A stretch of 64,000 bases of DNA from Pelagimonas phthalicica (GCF_004364805.1 NZ_SOAP01000001.1:1860001-1924000), one strand, 5' to 3'; shown: positions 1 through 8,993, numbered from the stretch's first letter. Translations and numbers: made by a program. Notes: generated by a model not told the origin, from the sequence alone.

Positions 1-541
1 AGCGCTGGCGACGGAAACCTTGGCCGGATTGTTCCTTGGACTTGCGCTGCGGATGTTCATGCTGGCGATCCAAACCGCCGGAGCGATCGCCGCGCAATCC
101 ACGTCATTGGCTCAACTACTGGGGCAATCCGGGCTCGATCCCTTGCCCGCCTTGGGCAATATCCTGGCAATCTCCGCATTGGCCTTGCTTATGGTGACCG
201 GGTTCCATGTCAAAGCCATTGCCTATCTGGTTCTCTCCTATGAGATCATGCCAGCCTTTACGATACCGAATCCGGCGGATGTGGCCGAGGCTGGCAGTCA
301 GCAGGTCATGCGCAGTTTTGCCCTGGCTTTCACTTTGGCCGCGCCCTTTGTCATTCTGTCCGTGCTCTACAATCTAACCTTGGGCGTGATCAACAAAGCG
401 ATGCCGCAGCTCATGGTGGCGTTCGTGGGCGCGCCGGTTATCACCTTTGGCGCGATTGCATTTTTGTTGGTGTCCGCCCCGTTGATGCTGACGGTTTGGG
501 TGCAGGCCATGGATCGCTTTTTGGCGGCTCCGTTTAGGTAG
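1..541 (+). CDS. fliR: Flagellar export apparatus protein FliR (5' partial)
   Basis: This is the C-terminal part of FliR, an integral membrane subunit of the flagellar type III export gate, where it works with FliP, FliQ and FlhB. The reading frame is open to the left edge, so the start lies outside the window; the first apparent start inside is only a TTG at 20. About 175 residues are visible, with several hydrophobic segments, the typical SYEIMPAF stretch and a C-terminal membrane segment. flhB follows 6 bp downstream, the usual order, so the two are probably co-transcribed. Identification is from family pattern and context. Confidence 0.9.
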   Translation, partial: ALATETLAGLFLGLALRMFMLAIQTAGAIAAQSTSLAQLLGQSGLDPLPALGNILAISALALLMVTGFHVKAIAYLVLSYEIMPAFTIPNPADVAEAGSQQVMRSFALAFTLAAPFVILSVLYNLTLGVINKAMPQLMVAFVGAPVITFGAIAFLLVSAPLMLTVWVQAMDRFLAAPFR

Positions 542-547
542 GTAGCC

Positions 548-1639
548 ATGGCCGAACAGGATGAAAGCGGCGAAAAAAGCCACGAACCCTCCCAACGAAA
601 ACTCGAAGATGCCCGCAAAAAGGGTGAGATCCCCCGCGCCCCAGATCTTTTGACAGCGATGGCCTATTTGGGAATGTTGGCCGGGGCGGTTTCGATTGGC
701 GGCTACACGTTGACCAGCTTTGCCGATAGTGTTTTGCCGCTGATCGAACAGCCAGACCGCTTGGCTGAGTTGTTCTTTGGCGGGAATGCACGCCCGGTGG
801 CAGGTCAGATCATGTCAGCCAGTTTGGGGCAAAGCCTGCCGTTCTTCCTGGCCCCCGCCAGTTTTGTTCTGCTGACCCTTTTCGCGACCCGCGGGATCGT
901 GTTTTCGGGGCAAAAGCTGACTCCAAAATTTTCCCGCCTGTCGCCGATTGAGAATGCCAAGAACAAATATGGTCGGCGCGGGCTGTTCGAGTTTTTCAAA
1001 AGCTTCGTCAAACTGTCCGTATACTCGGTCTTGCTCACGGTTTTTTTGCGAAACCAGCTTGAACCGATTATCGGCATGGTGCGCACATCACCTGGTGAAG
1101 TTGTCATGATGATCCTGACCCTGATGACCAAGTTTTTGTTCATCGTTGTTTTGATTGCCATGGTGATTGGCGGCCTGGATGCGTTTTGGCAACGGGCCGA
1201 GCATATGCGCAAGAATCGTATGTCATTGAAAGAGCTCAAAGACGAAATGAAGGAGGCCGAGGGCGACCCTTATCTCAAGCAGCATCGTCGGGCAAAGGCG
1301 CAAGAGCTCGCCTTGAACCAGATGATGGCGGATGTGCCCGAGGCGGATGTGATTATCGTCAACCCGACCCATTACGCGGTCGCCTTGAAATGGAACCGGA
1401 TGCCTGGAAGCGCGCCGGAATGTGTTGCCAAGGGGGTCGATGAGGTTGCCCTGCGGATCAGGGAAGTGGCGGCCGAGGCCGGGGTGCCCATCCATTCAGA
1501 TCCACCGACGGCGCGTGCCCTCTACGCTACGACCGATATCGGCCAGCAGATTGCGACAGAACACTATAAACCGGTCGCTGCCGCCATTCGCTTTGCTCAG
1601 GATATGCGTGAAAAAGCGCGTCAGAAAGGTTGGACATGA
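548..1639 (+). CDS. flhB: Flagellar export switch protein FlhB
   Basis: FlhB is the membrane protein of the flagellar export gate whose autocleaved cytoplasmic domain switches secretion from rod/hook to filament substrates. The 363-residue length is normal for the family. The hydrophilic N-terminus carries the family pattern (EKSHEPSQRKLEDARKKGEI), followed by four hydrophobic segments. The cytoplasmic domain contains the self-cleavage motif NPTH at about residue 272 within VNPTHYAVAL. It follows fliR closely and overlaps the next gene by an ATGA junction, indicating translational coupling. Confidence 0.97.
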   Translation: MAEQDESGEKSHEPSQRKLEDARKKGEIPRAPDLLTAMAYLGMLAGAVSIGGYTLTSFADSVLPLIEQPDRLAELFFGGNARPVAGQIMSASLGQSLPFFLAPASFVLLTLFATRGIVFSGQKLTPKFSRLSPIENAKNKYGRRGLFEFFKSFVKLSVYSVLLTVFLRNQLEPIIGMVRTSPGEVVMMILTLMTKFLFIVVLIAMVIGGLDAFWQRAEHMRKNRMSLKELKDEMKEAEGDPYLKQHRRAKAQELALNQMMADVPEADVIIVNPTHYAVALKWNRMPGSAPECVAKGVDEVALRIREVAAEAGVPIHSDPPTARALYATTDIGQQIATEHYKPVAAAIRFAQDMREKARQKGWT

Positions 1640-2061
1640 CACAGGATTTGACAGAGCTTGTGCAGATTTCTGACATGCTGAAAGAGCGTGCCCTGGCTGA
1701 GCATCGCAAAAATGTTCAAGAAAGTCAGAGGATTGCCCAAGAGATTGAGCAGATCGATACGTTGCGGCAACAGGCATTGCGTGATGAAAACAGCCTGATG
1801 GCGCGTCGAAGCGTTGGGGCTGATGCGCTTTGGGACAGTTGGCTGATGCGCCGGCGGGCGGAACTTATGCGCGAGGCGGCGATTGCGCGCGCCTATGAAA
1901 CAGAAAGCCTGACCCGCGCACGGGCGGCATTTGCAAAATCCGAAGCGTCCCAATCTGTCTTAAGGGACGAGATTTTGGCGAGACGAAAAGACAAGCTGAG
2001 AAAAGCGGCGGATGTCTTGGATGATCTCAGTGTTCTAAGGCGCGGCTTTGCCGCCGATTGA
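1636..2061 (+). CDS. Small coiled-coil protein after flhB, possibly FliJ-like
   Basis: A 141-residue, highly charged, Ala/Glu/Arg-rich protein predicted to be mostly helical coiled coil, with no signal peptide or membrane segment. I chose the ATG at 1636, which overlaps the flhB stop as ATGA; a TTG six bases upstream is in frame but less likely. Size, helical character and position beside export genes suggest a cytoplasmic export chaperone or FliJ-type stalk protein, which no other gene in this cluster provides. There is no decisive motif, so the function is inferred from context only. Confidence 0.6.
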   Translation: MTQDLTELVQISDMLKERALAEHRKNVQESQRIAQEIEQIDTLRQQALRDENSLMARRSVGADALWDSWLMRRRAELMREAAIARAYETESLTRARAAFAKSEASQSVLRDEILARRKDKLRKAADVLDDLSVLRRGFAAD

Positions 2062-2065
2062 TGCC

Positions 2066-2099
2066 AAAAAAGGGACAGCGTGAAGCTCTCCCCTTTTTT
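2066..2099. terminator. Bidirectional terminator between convergent flagellar operons
   Basis: An A6-GGG arm pairs with a CCC-T6 arm, with an inner AGC/GCT pairing, five bases after the flhB-operon stop. The A and T tracts flank the stem on both sides, so it can stop transcription from the flhB side and from the fliL side. Confidence 0.75.
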
Positions 2100-2154
2100 C
2101 GTTAGTTTCGTCGAGTTTCGAGTGGGTGAATCAAACCCTATTCCCTTGCACGAT

Positions 2155-2655
2155 TTACGAATCCTGCCGGGCGATTTCAGTGATCAGCACGTCTGTCACA
2201 TCCGTCCCCAGGATTGGCTTGGCAGATTCCAGCAAAGCGTTTCGCAGAATGGACATGCGATCACCGGAGGTAAATGTTCCCTCAAACCCGCCGATATTTG
2301 CATGATCGAACAAGACCTGCAGAAAGACGTCGCGCAGCTTGGGTTCCCTGGCATAGACAGTTTCGGTGGATCCGGTCGCAACCTCAACGCTGAGCGACGC
2401 CACAACCAAGGCCTGAACGCGGTCAGGGCCAACAATCGGAATGACAAACTGGTTGTTCAATTTGACATATTCGCGTCCCGCCGCAACGTCCTCCTCCGCG
2501 TCTTTTGGCGCTGCGTGCTGCACTTCTTCGGTTGGAACGACGCAATCTACGGCTGCATGCTCCTCCGCGGTTTTTTCAGGCATCAGGAACAGGCCAGCGC
2601 CTACTCCTGCCCCAGTGCCAATCAAAGCCAGTAAGATCGGGAGAATTTTCCTCAT
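2155..2655 (-). CDS. fliL: Flagellar basal body-associated protein FliL
   Basis: FliL is a single-pass inner-membrane protein around the basal body that supports stator function. The 166-residue product has an N-terminal membrane segment (residues about 4-24), an acidic/alanine linker and a periplasmic domain ending in VLITEIARQDS, close to the family C-terminus. It is the last gene of the leftward flgB-to-flgH operon, 9 bp after flgH. The N-terminal half is poorly conserved, so the call rests on topology, the C-terminal pattern and location. Confidence 0.8.
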   Translation of the reverse strand: MRKILPILLALIGTGAGVGAGLFLMPEKTAEEHAAVDCVVPTEEVQHAAPKDAEEDVAAGREYVKLNNQFVIPIVGPDRVQALVVASLSVEVATGSTETVYAREPKLRDVFLQVLFDHANIGGFEGTFTSGDRMSILRNALLESAKPILGTDVTDVLITEIARQDS

Positions 2656-2664
2656 GTTACCTCC

Positions 2665-3393
2665 TTAGAATGGCAGAACGACATCAAGCACTTGCTGACC
2701 GACGCGCGGTTGCTGCATGTCGCTGATCTGTCCGCGTCCGCCATATGAAATGCGGGCCGAGGCGATCTTGTCATAGGTGATTTCGTTCTGACGCGACACG
2801 TCTTCGGGTCGGACATAGCCAGAAACCAACAGCTCTCTGAGCTCAAAGTTCACCCGCACCTCCTGGATGCCTTCAATCGCCAGAATTCCGTTTGGCAAAA
2901 CATCTGTAACCGTTGCCGCCACCCGCAAGGTCAAGCTTTCGCTGCGGCGGACGGAACCGTTGCCATTGGCGCTGCTGGAACTTCCCAGATCGACTGCATT
3001 GTCAAGGCTGGCCCCATCAGTGATGCCCTGATTGATACGTTGCGGGATTCCAAACAGATGTGGGATGGTCAGGCTTTCCGACCCTGATCGCGAACGGGCC
3101 GTTGAGTTGGAGATTTCGGCGCTTTCATCGATTTCGATGACGACCGTCATGATGTCACCACGCTTCATCGCGCGCCGATCCCCAAGCAATGAGGTTTTTC
3201 CACCGCTCCAAAGCGAAGCAGCCTCGGTTTTGCGCCCCAAAGGAACCACTTCGGGGACGCCTGAGGCGATCATCGCAACGCGCTCGGGGCTTTCAACCGG
3301 CGGGGTGAAATCCGGGGGTTTGCCAATATGGTTCAACCGACCGCAGGCTGCGACAAGCAGGGCAAACATCAAAACGCCAAAAACTTTAGACAT
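2665..3393 (-). CDS. flgH: Flagellar L-ring protein precursor FlgH
   Basis: FlgH forms the outer-membrane L ring through which the flagellar rod passes. The 242-residue lipoprotein precursor starts MSKVFGVLMF and has a lipobox LVAAC-G near residue 18. Family landmarks include the SLWSGGKTSLLGDRRA and GDIMTVVIEI regions and the end region YDKIASARISYGGRG. An in-frame GTG at 3405 overlaps the flgA stop as GTGA, but the ATG at 3393 sits just behind a GAGGAAG sequence and gives a clean lipoprotein signal, so I prefer it. The P-ring gene flgI is not in the window. Confidence 0.93.
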   Translation of the reverse strand: MSKVFGVLMFALLVAACGRLNHIGKPPDFTPPVESPERVAMIASGVPEVVPLGRKTEAASLWSGGKTSLLGDRRAMKRGDIMTVVIEIDESAEISNSTARSRSGSESLTIPHLFGIPQRINQGITDGASLDNAVDLGSSSSANGNGSVRRSESLTLRVAATVTDVLPNGILAIEGIQEVRVNFELRELLVSGYVRPEDVSRQNEITYDKIASARISYGGRGQISDMQQPRVGQQVLDVVLPF

Positions 3394-3401
3394 ATTCTTC
3401 C

Positions 3402-3821
3402 TCACCTTGAAACCAGAACGGTTCCGTTTTCCGAGATCGTGCCAAAGAGCACGGTTCGGGAATCTATGTTCATCACACGGATGCGTTCGCCGACCCCGCC
3501 GCGCGCAAGAGCACGGCCCTCGGCCACGATCCTTAACCCGCCTTTGGCAAAGACCAGCTCAACCATTTGATTGCGTTCCACCAAGGCAGGGCGCCCAACC
3601 TGGCCCAGCATCACAGCGCGACCGGGATAAATGGCAACGCGTGCTTCCTGGCCAATGACCTCGCCCAAATAGGCATGTGCGCCTTGCACATCAGAGGGGT
3701 CCACGCGCACGTCCTCGGCCGTGATGATTTGCTGAGGCCGGATGGACCGGGTGGCAACGATCGTATCGGCCCAGGCCAGGTTACCCAGCAGCAAAAGACA
3801 TATCGCGAACCCCCACCGCAT
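3402..3821 (-). CDS. flgA: Flagellar P-ring assembly protein FlgA
   Basis: FlgA is the periplasmic chaperone needed to build the P ring from FlgI. The 139-residue precursor begins with a classical signal peptide (MRWGFAICLLLLGNLAWA, cleavage before DTIVATRS) followed by an SAF-type domain with IRPQQIITAEDV and a typical C-terminal VRVMN-like region. It is shorter than enterobacterial FlgA (about 220 residues), matching the short alphaproteobacterial form. It overlaps flgG upstream by one base and abuts flgH downstream. Confidence 0.92.
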   Translation of the reverse strand: MRWGFAICLLLLGNLAWADTIVATRSIRPQQIITAEDVRVDPSDVQGAHAYLGEVIGQEARVAIYPGRAVMLGQVGRPALVERNQMVELVFAKGGLRIVAEGRALARGGVGERIRVMNIDSRTVLFGTISENGTVLVSR

Positions 3822-4606
3822 CAGCGCACCTGACTGGTCGCGCTGAGCATCTGGTCTGCCGCTGAGATGACTTTGGAGTTCAGCTCATACCCGCGCTGGG
3901 CTTCGATCAAATCGGTGATTTCCTTGACCGCGTCGACAGAGCTGTCCTCAAGGTAACCCTGCCGCACAGTGCCCAAACCGTCTTGTCCAGGAGTGGATTG
4001 GATCGCAGGGCCCGAGGCCTCGGTTTCGGTGAACATGTTTGATCCGATGGCTTCCAACCCTTTTGGGTTGGTAAAGCCTGCCATGGTCAATTGACCCAGC
4101 AACTGCGCCTCGGCGGTTTCGGCGAAATAGGCGTAAACCTCACCATCGGCATTGATCGAAACGCTCAGAGCATCTGACGGGATCACGATTTCGGGGGAGA
4201 CAGGGTAGCCCTCAGAAGTGACGATCAACCCTTCGCCGGTGCGTTTCAAGGCCCCGTCGCGGGTATAGGCGGCTTGACCGGAGGGCAAGGTGACCTCTAG
4301 GTAACCACCGCCTTCGATAGCCAGATCCAGATCGCCACCTGTCGCTGACAATGAGCCCTGCGCGAGTTGTACGGTGACCGAAGACGGGCGCACGCCCAGG
4401 CCCAGCTGAATGCCCGTCGGCAAGACAGTGCCATCCGCTGCGTTCACGGTGCCCGCCCGCGCCATCTGTTGATAATGCAAATCCGCGAATTCTGCTCGGC
4501 GGGCATTGTAGCCCGTCGTACTCATATTCGACAGGTTATTGGAGATGACTTCGACCCGCATTTGTTGGGCGCTCATACCCGTTGCGGCAATTTTTAACGC
4601 ACGCAT
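3821..4606 (-). CDS. flgG: Flagellar distal rod protein FlgG
   Basis: FlgG forms the distal rod of the flagellar basal body. The 261-residue length is the family standard. The N-terminal rod/hook motif NLSNMSTTGYNARR is present near residue 25, and the C-terminal domain ends with the amphipathic helix EAQRGYELNSKVISAADQML, also typical. It lies between flgF and flgA with a 9-bp gap to flgF and a one-base overlap with flgA, in the leftward basal-body operon. Confidence 0.97.
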   Translation of the reverse strand: MRALKIAATGMSAQQMRVEVISNNLSNMSTTGYNARRAEFADLHYQQMARAGTVNAADGTVLPTGIQLGLGVRPSSVTVQLAQGSLSATGGDLDLAIEGGGYLEVTLPSGQAAYTRDGALKRTGEGLIVTSEGYPVSPEIVIPSDALSVSINADGEVYAYFAETAEAQLLGQLTMAGFTNPKGLEAIGSNMFTETEASGPAIQSTPGQDGLGTVRQGYLEDSSVDAVKEITDLIEAQRGYELNSKVISAADQMLSATSQVR

Positions 4607-4615
4607 TGCTGCCTC

Positions 4616-5329
4616 CTATTTGATAAATGCCTTGAGAGCGGTTCTGACGCGCTCATCTTCACGTTCCATAAAGCTTTGACCCAATTCATAGGCGCGCTGG
4701 ACCTCGACCATGCGCGCGACCTGCAGGATTGGATCGACATTGGATGCCTCGACAAACCCCTGCAGCACGCGTGGGTTGTCCACCGGTTCAAACCCTTCAT
4801 CGGCGCGGAACATGACGCCGCCTTCGCGCACCATCTGGCGCGGCTCCAGGGGTTGAACGACGCCGATTTGACCAATGGCGCGGCCATCGCTGCTGATGGT
4901 GCCATCGCCCGCAATGGCCAGATCGTCAGAGTTCGGCGGTACAAAGATCGGGGCCCCGCCGGCATCCAATACCTGGTGCCCGTCTGGCGTGACCAAAGTG
5001 CCCTCGGCACTGGGCGAAAACGCCCCGGCGCGGGTCAGACGCTGGCCACCCGGAGCCTGAATCAAAAAGAAACCGTCCCCTTCGATGGCAACATCAAATG
5101 TGCCGCCGGTTTGTTCCAATGTGCCCTGCACAAAGGAGGTGTTGCGCACACGTGCAGCCGCCATCGCAACGCCGGAAAGCCCGTCGCCGTCGGTCACATA
5201 TTCCGAGAAAATCACCCCTTCTTGGCGAAAACCGGTGGTGTTGGCATTTGCGATGTTGTTCGCAATAACCTGCATTTCACGCATCAAACCCGTCTGACGG
5301 GAGAGCGCCGTATAGCCTGCGGTTTCCAT
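4616..5329 (-). CDS. flgF: Flagellar proximal rod protein FlgF
   Basis: FlgF is a proximal rod subunit. The 237-residue product has the N-terminal rod motif NIANANTTGFRQEG near residue 25, a central DVAIEGDGFFLI segment shared by FlgF/FlgG/FlgE proteins, and a C-terminal EVQRAYELGQSFMEREDERV helix. The order fliQ-flgF-flgG-flgA-flgH and tight spacing show one operon. The slightly short length and first position relative to flgG favour FlgF over a second FlgG. Confidence 0.94.
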   Translation of the reverse strand: METAGYTALSRQTGLMREMQVIANNIANANTTGFRQEGVIFSEYVTDGDGLSGVAMAAARVRNTSFVQGTLEQTGGTFDVAIEGDGFFLIQAPGGQRLTRAGAFSPSAEGTLVTPDGHQVLDAGGAPIFVPPNSDDLAIAGDGTISSDGRAIGQIGVVQPLEPRQMVREGGVMFRADEGFEPVDNPRVLQGFVEASNVDPILQVARMVEVQRAYELGQSFMEREDERVRTALKAFIK

Positions 5330-5330
5330 A

Positions 5331-5600
5331 TTAGCCTCCGGTGATGATGGGAATGATCAGGTTTTGAAAGAAATCGACCAAGGTGCGGGTCATAAAGCTC
5401 ATCGAAATCCAGAAGACCGCGACAATGGCCAAAAGCTTGGGCACAAAGGTCAGGGTCATTTCCTGGATCGATGTCAGGGCCTGGAATAGCCCAACCCCGA
5501 CACCAGCCAGCAATGCGGCGGAAAGGATCGGGACCGAGGTGATCGTGGCCACCCACAATCCTTGACGCAACGTGTCGAAAAAGATGGTTTCGGTCAGCAT
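5331..5600 (-). CDS. fliQ: Flagellar export apparatus protein FliQ
   Basis: FliQ is a small two-helix subunit of the flagellar export gate. The 89-residue product has two hydrophobic segments and the family patterns LLAGVGVGLFQALTSIQEMT and TFVPKLLAI. It is separated from fliR/flhB and placed inside the rod operon between fliE and flgF, with 1 to 3 bp gaps on each side. That placement is seen in this bacterial group. Confidence 0.95.
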   Translation of the reverse strand: MLTETIFFDTLRQGLWVATITSVPILSAALLAGVGVGLFQALTSIQEMTLTFVPKLLAIVAVFWISMSFMTRTLVDFFQNLIIPIITGG

Positions 5601-5603
5601 GGA

Positions 5604-5897
5604 TCAGACCGGCATCCTCAGGATTTCCTGATAGGCTTCGACAACCTTGTCACGCACGGCAACAACGGTTTCGACCGCCAATTCCGACTGCGCCAAAGCC
5701 TCGACCAGCGCATGTGGATCAGCTTCGCCCATCATGGTGCTGGCGGATGTAACTTCGGCTTGTTTCAAAGTGTCTGCAAATTCCTGCGCGAAATCTGCAA
5801 ATTGTGTTTCAATCTGTGCTGGCGGCTCGGGCTTTGGCTCCATCGCCGGCATGGAAGCTGCGTATTTCTGAGCAGCAAATAGTGAGCGGACGTCCAT
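5604..5897 (-). CDS. fliE: Flagellar hook-basal body adaptor FliE
   Basis: FliE joins the MS ring and export gate to the proximal rod. The 97-residue product ends with the characteristic FliE C-terminal helix pattern ALAQSELAVETVVAVRDKVV followed by EAYQEILRMPV. The N-terminus is proline/alanine rich and variable. It is located between flgC and fliQ, its normal neighbours in this operon type. Confidence 0.93.
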   Translation of the reverse strand: MDVRSLFAAQKYAASMPAMEPKPEPPAQIETQFADFAQEFADTLKQAEVTSASTMMGEADPHALVEALAQSELAVETVVAVRDKVVEAYQEILRMPV

Positions 5898-5920
5898 TCT
5901 GGTCTCCTATGTCTTGAATT

Positions 5921-6310
5921 TTATCGGCGCAGCAAGTCCATCAGCCCCGTGGACATCTGACGTGTCTGGTCAAACATCTTGAGGTTGGCCTCGTAACTGC
6001 GCTGTGCTTCGCGTGCGTCGGCAATCTCGATGATCAGGTCGACATTCGACCCCTGATAATGTCCGGTGGCATCGGCAAGCGGATGCGACGGGTCGTGAAT
6101 GCGAGTCAGCTCGCTCCGGTCAAGGTTGACGCGACCAGTTTCAACACGAGCAAGAGCCGTGTCCGCGTTGTTTACCTCAAACGGTACGGTCTTGCGTCGG
6201 TAGCCAGGCGTATCGGCATTCGCGATATTTTCGGACACAACGCGCAGACGATTGGCCTGCGCTTTGAGCCCGCTGGCAGTGACGGACAGGGCTTCGGAAA
6301 AAGCGCTCAT
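5921..6310 (-). CDS. flgC: Flagellar proximal rod protein FlgC
   Basis: FlgC is a proximal rod subunit. At 129 residues it has the standard length. It carries the rod-protein motif NIANADTPGYRRK near residue 29 and the C-terminal EAQRSYEANLKMFDQTRQM helix that packs into the rod. It sits 12 bp downstream of flgB and upstream of fliE, as expected. Confidence 0.96.
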   Translation of the reverse strand: MSAFSEALSVTASGLKAQANRLRVVSENIANADTPGYRRKTVPFEVNNADTALARVETGRVNLDRSELTRIHDPSHPLADATGHYQGSNVDLIIEIADAREAQRSYEANLKMFDQTRQMSTGLMDLLRR

Positions 6311-6322
6311 AAGTTACCTCAT

Positions 6323-6700
6323 TTAACGACGGCCAAGGCTGGTGCGCAAAACCGAAAGGTTGCTGCGGTAAATCGCCAGGGCCTTGTCATGTTGACGTTT
6401 GGCATCGACCGCCAAAACCATCTCTTCCTCAAGAGAAACAGAGTTCCCATTCGGGTCGAGCGGTGTGTCGGTAAAGGAGGCTTCGACCGCGCGCCCAACT
6501 TGCCCATGCAAGTGATTTTCGCGTGTTGCGCGCTGTCCCATCATTGAATTTCTCAACGTATCCTGGAACTTGGGCATTTTGCGTGCCCGATAATTGGGCG
6601 TATCGGAATTGGCGATATTCTGAGCACTCAACGCCTGTTGACTGCCGGAATGACGCGCCATTGCCATCGCCGTTCTGAAGATGTCCAAATTCTGGAACAT
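6323..6700 (-). CDS. flgB: Flagellar proximal rod protein FlgB
   Basis: FlgB is the rod subunit next to FliE. Starting at MFQNLDIFRTA gives 125 residues, a usual length, with the motif NIANSDTPNYRARKM near residue 30 and a C-terminal LAIYRSNLSVLRTSLGRR helix. The longer frame begins ten codons upstream, but a GGGAGAAG sequence lies just before the ATG at 6700, so I use that start. It is the first gene of the leftward basal-body operon. fliI is divergent 85 bp away, so both promoters must lie in 6701-6785. Confidence 0.95.
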   Translation of the reverse strand: MFQNLDIFRTAMAMARHSGSQQALSAQNIANSDTPNYRARKMPKFQDTLRNSMMGQRATRENHLHGQVGRAVEASFTDTPLDPNGNSVSLEEEMVLAVDAKRQHDKALAIYRSNLSVLRTSLGRR

Positions 6701-6785
6701 CGGGGCTTCTCCCTCGATTGCTTCAACCAAGGCTTAACCGTGATTCCTTTAGAAACAGTTTGCATAGAAATGAACGGAGCGCCCG

Positions 6786-8150
6786 ATGGACGAAGACATT
6801 GCCGGATTGAGAGCAAGAATTGCTCAGATGCAGCCAGTGAAAGCTGTGGGGCGGGTGCAATCGGTGGATGGCACCACGATTTGGGTCAGCGGGTTGGCTG
6901 AAGATGCCTGTATCGGTGACCGGTTACGGCTGATTCAGCCGGGCGGTGAGCTGGGTGGCGAGGTTTTGCGAATCCGTGATGATCTGGTTGCCATGTTACC
7001 GGATGAGGTTGCCGAGGGCGTCTCCAAGGGTGATCGCGTCGCTGTTTTGGGCGCGCCGACATTGGCCCCATGTGACAGCTGGATCGGGCGTGTGATTGAT
7101 GCCTATGGCCGCCCTCTTGATGGCGCGCCTTTGGGTCCTGGGCCTCGCCGCCGACCATTTCGTGCCAGCCCGCCCCCTGCGGCGGCCCGCCGCCGTCTCG
7201 GTGGACGTTTGTCCACCGGGCTGGCGATTTTCGACACGCTTTTACCCATTGTTCAGGGTCAGCGTGTGGGCCTGTTCGCTGGATCCGGTGTAGGGAAATC
7301 CCGGCTTTTGGCGCAGCTCGCTCAAGGCGTTAAAGCCGACATTGTTGTTTTGGCCCTGGTCGGGGAACGTGGCCGCGAAGTCCTTGATTTTGTAAGCAAT
7401 GTTCTTGGTCCAGAAGGTATGGCGCGCAGCGTTGTGGTTGCCGCAACCTCTGATCGATCTCCTTTGGAGCGGCGGCGTTGCCCCATGGCGGCCATGACCA
7501 TTGCGGAGCATTTCCGCGATCAAGGTGCCCATGTGCTCTACCTGGCCGATTCGATCACGCGCTTTGCAGAGGCGCACCGCGAGGTCGCGATTGCTGCGGG
7601 AGAGCTTCCGGCTTTGCGTGGTCATCCGCCATCGGTGGCGCATCAGATTATGCGTTTGGCCGAAAGGGCCGGCCCCGGCATGGGGGATGCGGGGGATATC
7701 ACTGCGATTTTTAGCGTTCTGGTGGCCGGGTCAGATATGGATGAACCGGTGGCTGACATTTTACGCGGCGTTTTGGATGGGCATGTGGTTATGGACCGTC
7801 AAATCGCTGAAAGGGGGCGCTTTCCAGCCATCGACCTGCTGAAATCAGTCTCACGCAGCCTGCCCGAAGCAGCCAACCCATCTGAAAACGACATCATCCA
7901 ACAGGTTCGGGCATTGCTTGGTGCCTATGCGCGGTCCGAGACCATGTTACGTGCCGGTTTGTACAAAGACGGAGAGGATCCGGTGCTGGACCAAGCCATT
8001 CGAGTTTGGCCTGATTTGGATGCGTTCCTTGCCGAGCCATCTCCGGATGGGCCAGAAATGGCGTTTCAAATGCTTCAACTGATCCTGCGGCGTTCGATGT
8101 CGGCCCCTGCCCCAGCACGCCGCCAGGTACCGGCGGCGATTGGGAAGTAG
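6786..8150 (+). CDS. fliI: Flagellum-specific ATPase FliI
   Basis: FliI is the cytoplasmic ATPase that helps unfold and deliver export substrates to the flagellar gate. The 454-residue protein has a beta-barrel N-domain, the Walker A sequence GSGVGKS at about residue 164, the segment VALVGERGREVLDFV and a Walker B region VLYLADSITRFAEA. The sequence is F1-beta-like but shows the export-ATPase pattern. It is divergent from flgB and stands alone on the plus strand; the partner genes fliH and fliF are not in this window. Confidence 0.97.
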   Translation: MDEDIAGLRARIAQMQPVKAVGRVQSVDGTTIWVSGLAEDACIGDRLRLIQPGGELGGEVLRIRDDLVAMLPDEVAEGVSKGDRVAVLGAPTLAPCDSWIGRVIDAYGRPLDGAPLGPGPRRRPFRASPPPAAARRRLGGRLSTGLAIFDTLLPIVQGQRVGLFAGSGVGKSRLLAQLAQGVKADIVVLALVGERGREVLDFVSNVLGPEGMARSVVVAATSDRSPLERRRCPMAAMTIAEHFRDQGAHVLYLADSITRFAEAHREVAIAAGELPALRGHPPSVAHQIMRLAERAGPGMGDAGDITAIFSVLVAGSDMDEPVADILRGVLDGHVVMDRQIAERGRFPAIDLLKSVSRSLPEAANPSENDIIQQVRALLGAYARSETMLRAGLYKDGEDPVLDQAIRVWPDLDAFLAEPSPDGPEMAFQMLQLILRRSMSAPAPARRQVPAAIGK

Positions 8151-8180
8151 TTGGGGGTTAGGCTAGGGGTGAAACCCTGC

Positions 8181-8993
8181 TTAGCCAAACAAAGACGTCC
8201 GCGGGATCTGCGCCAATAGGGTAACGGCAACCTGGCTGGAGGACGTGGCCGAAAACTCCTGTATCTGGCTCTGCAAAAGGAAGGATTGGATAACTTTTTC
8301 CATGACTTCCGGCTCAGCCAGATCGGCAATTTCACTCGCGCCAAAGCGGGACTGGCTTTTCTCGCGCAGCACCTCCATCTGCTTGTCGAGATCTATCTGT
8401 GCAAAACTGCTTGGCAATCCAAGCGCGGTTTCAAAAACCTTGCGAAGCGGGGCTGTGCCCATCACGCGCAGCCATTGCGTATCTGCTGTGGTGCCTTCTT
8501 CGGTAATCTCGGGGAGGTTTCTTTCGAAATTCAGCGATAGACGCAGGTTTTCATCTTGGTTGCCGACCGCAATTTCAAACTCTTGCGCACGATAACGAGA
8601 CAGAATTTCCTCTGGAAACTTGCTGAGCGAGGTCCGTGGTCCAAGTGGGGAATCAAAGGAAAATGCATTGGTGAGCGATTTGTACCGCTCATCTGCCATT
8701 CTGTTGGCCAGGGCTGTGGGTTCCGACGTGCCCTCTTCCAAGATCTTTTGAATAAAGAACTTGTTGTTGATGTCTTCCTGAAGGCCAAACGCCCCCAAGG
8801 CGACACGGCGCAAACGCAGATCGGAGACCAGATCTTCGGCAGTTTTGATTGATCCGATATTCTCGGCAAAATACTCGGTATCGCGTTGAAGCTGGGCCCC
8901 AGCTTCAAACACTTCTCGTTGCGATTCCTGGGTTGATTTCAGGAATTGCCAACCGACCAAGCCGGTCCCGACAATGACGGGCTGAAAGCTCAT
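8181..8993 (-). CDS. DUF1217-type flagellar-cluster protein
   Basis: A 270-residue protein starting MSFQPVIVGTGLVGWQFL. I chose the ATG at 8993 because it overlaps the flbT stop as ATGA, although the frame stays open 21 codons further upstream. Its pattern (LRLRRVALGAFGLQEDINNK, repeated helical segments, and LFG at the end) matches the DUF1217 proteins found in alphaproteobacterial flagellar clusters. The function is not established in what I can recall. Translational coupling to flbT and flaF suggests a role in flagellin regulation or filament assembly, which is inference. Confidence 0.8.
   Translation of the reverse strand: MSFQPVIVGTGLVGWQFLKSTQESQREVFEAGAQLQRDTEYFAENIGSIKTAEDLVSDLRLRRVALGAFGLQEDINNKFFIQKILEEGTSEPTALANRMADERYKSLTNAFSFDSPLGPRTSLSKFPEEILSRYRAQEFEIAVGNQDENLRLSLNFERNLPEITEEGTTADTQWLRVMGTAPLRKVFETALGLPSSFAQIDLDKQMEVLREKSQSRFGASEIADLAEPEVMEKVIQSFLLQSQIQEFSATSSSQVAVTLLAQIPRTSLFG

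Noticed and set aside
2080-2634. Plus-strand open frame opposite fliL
   Set aside because: Antisense to the FliL-like gene, with no protein-like features.
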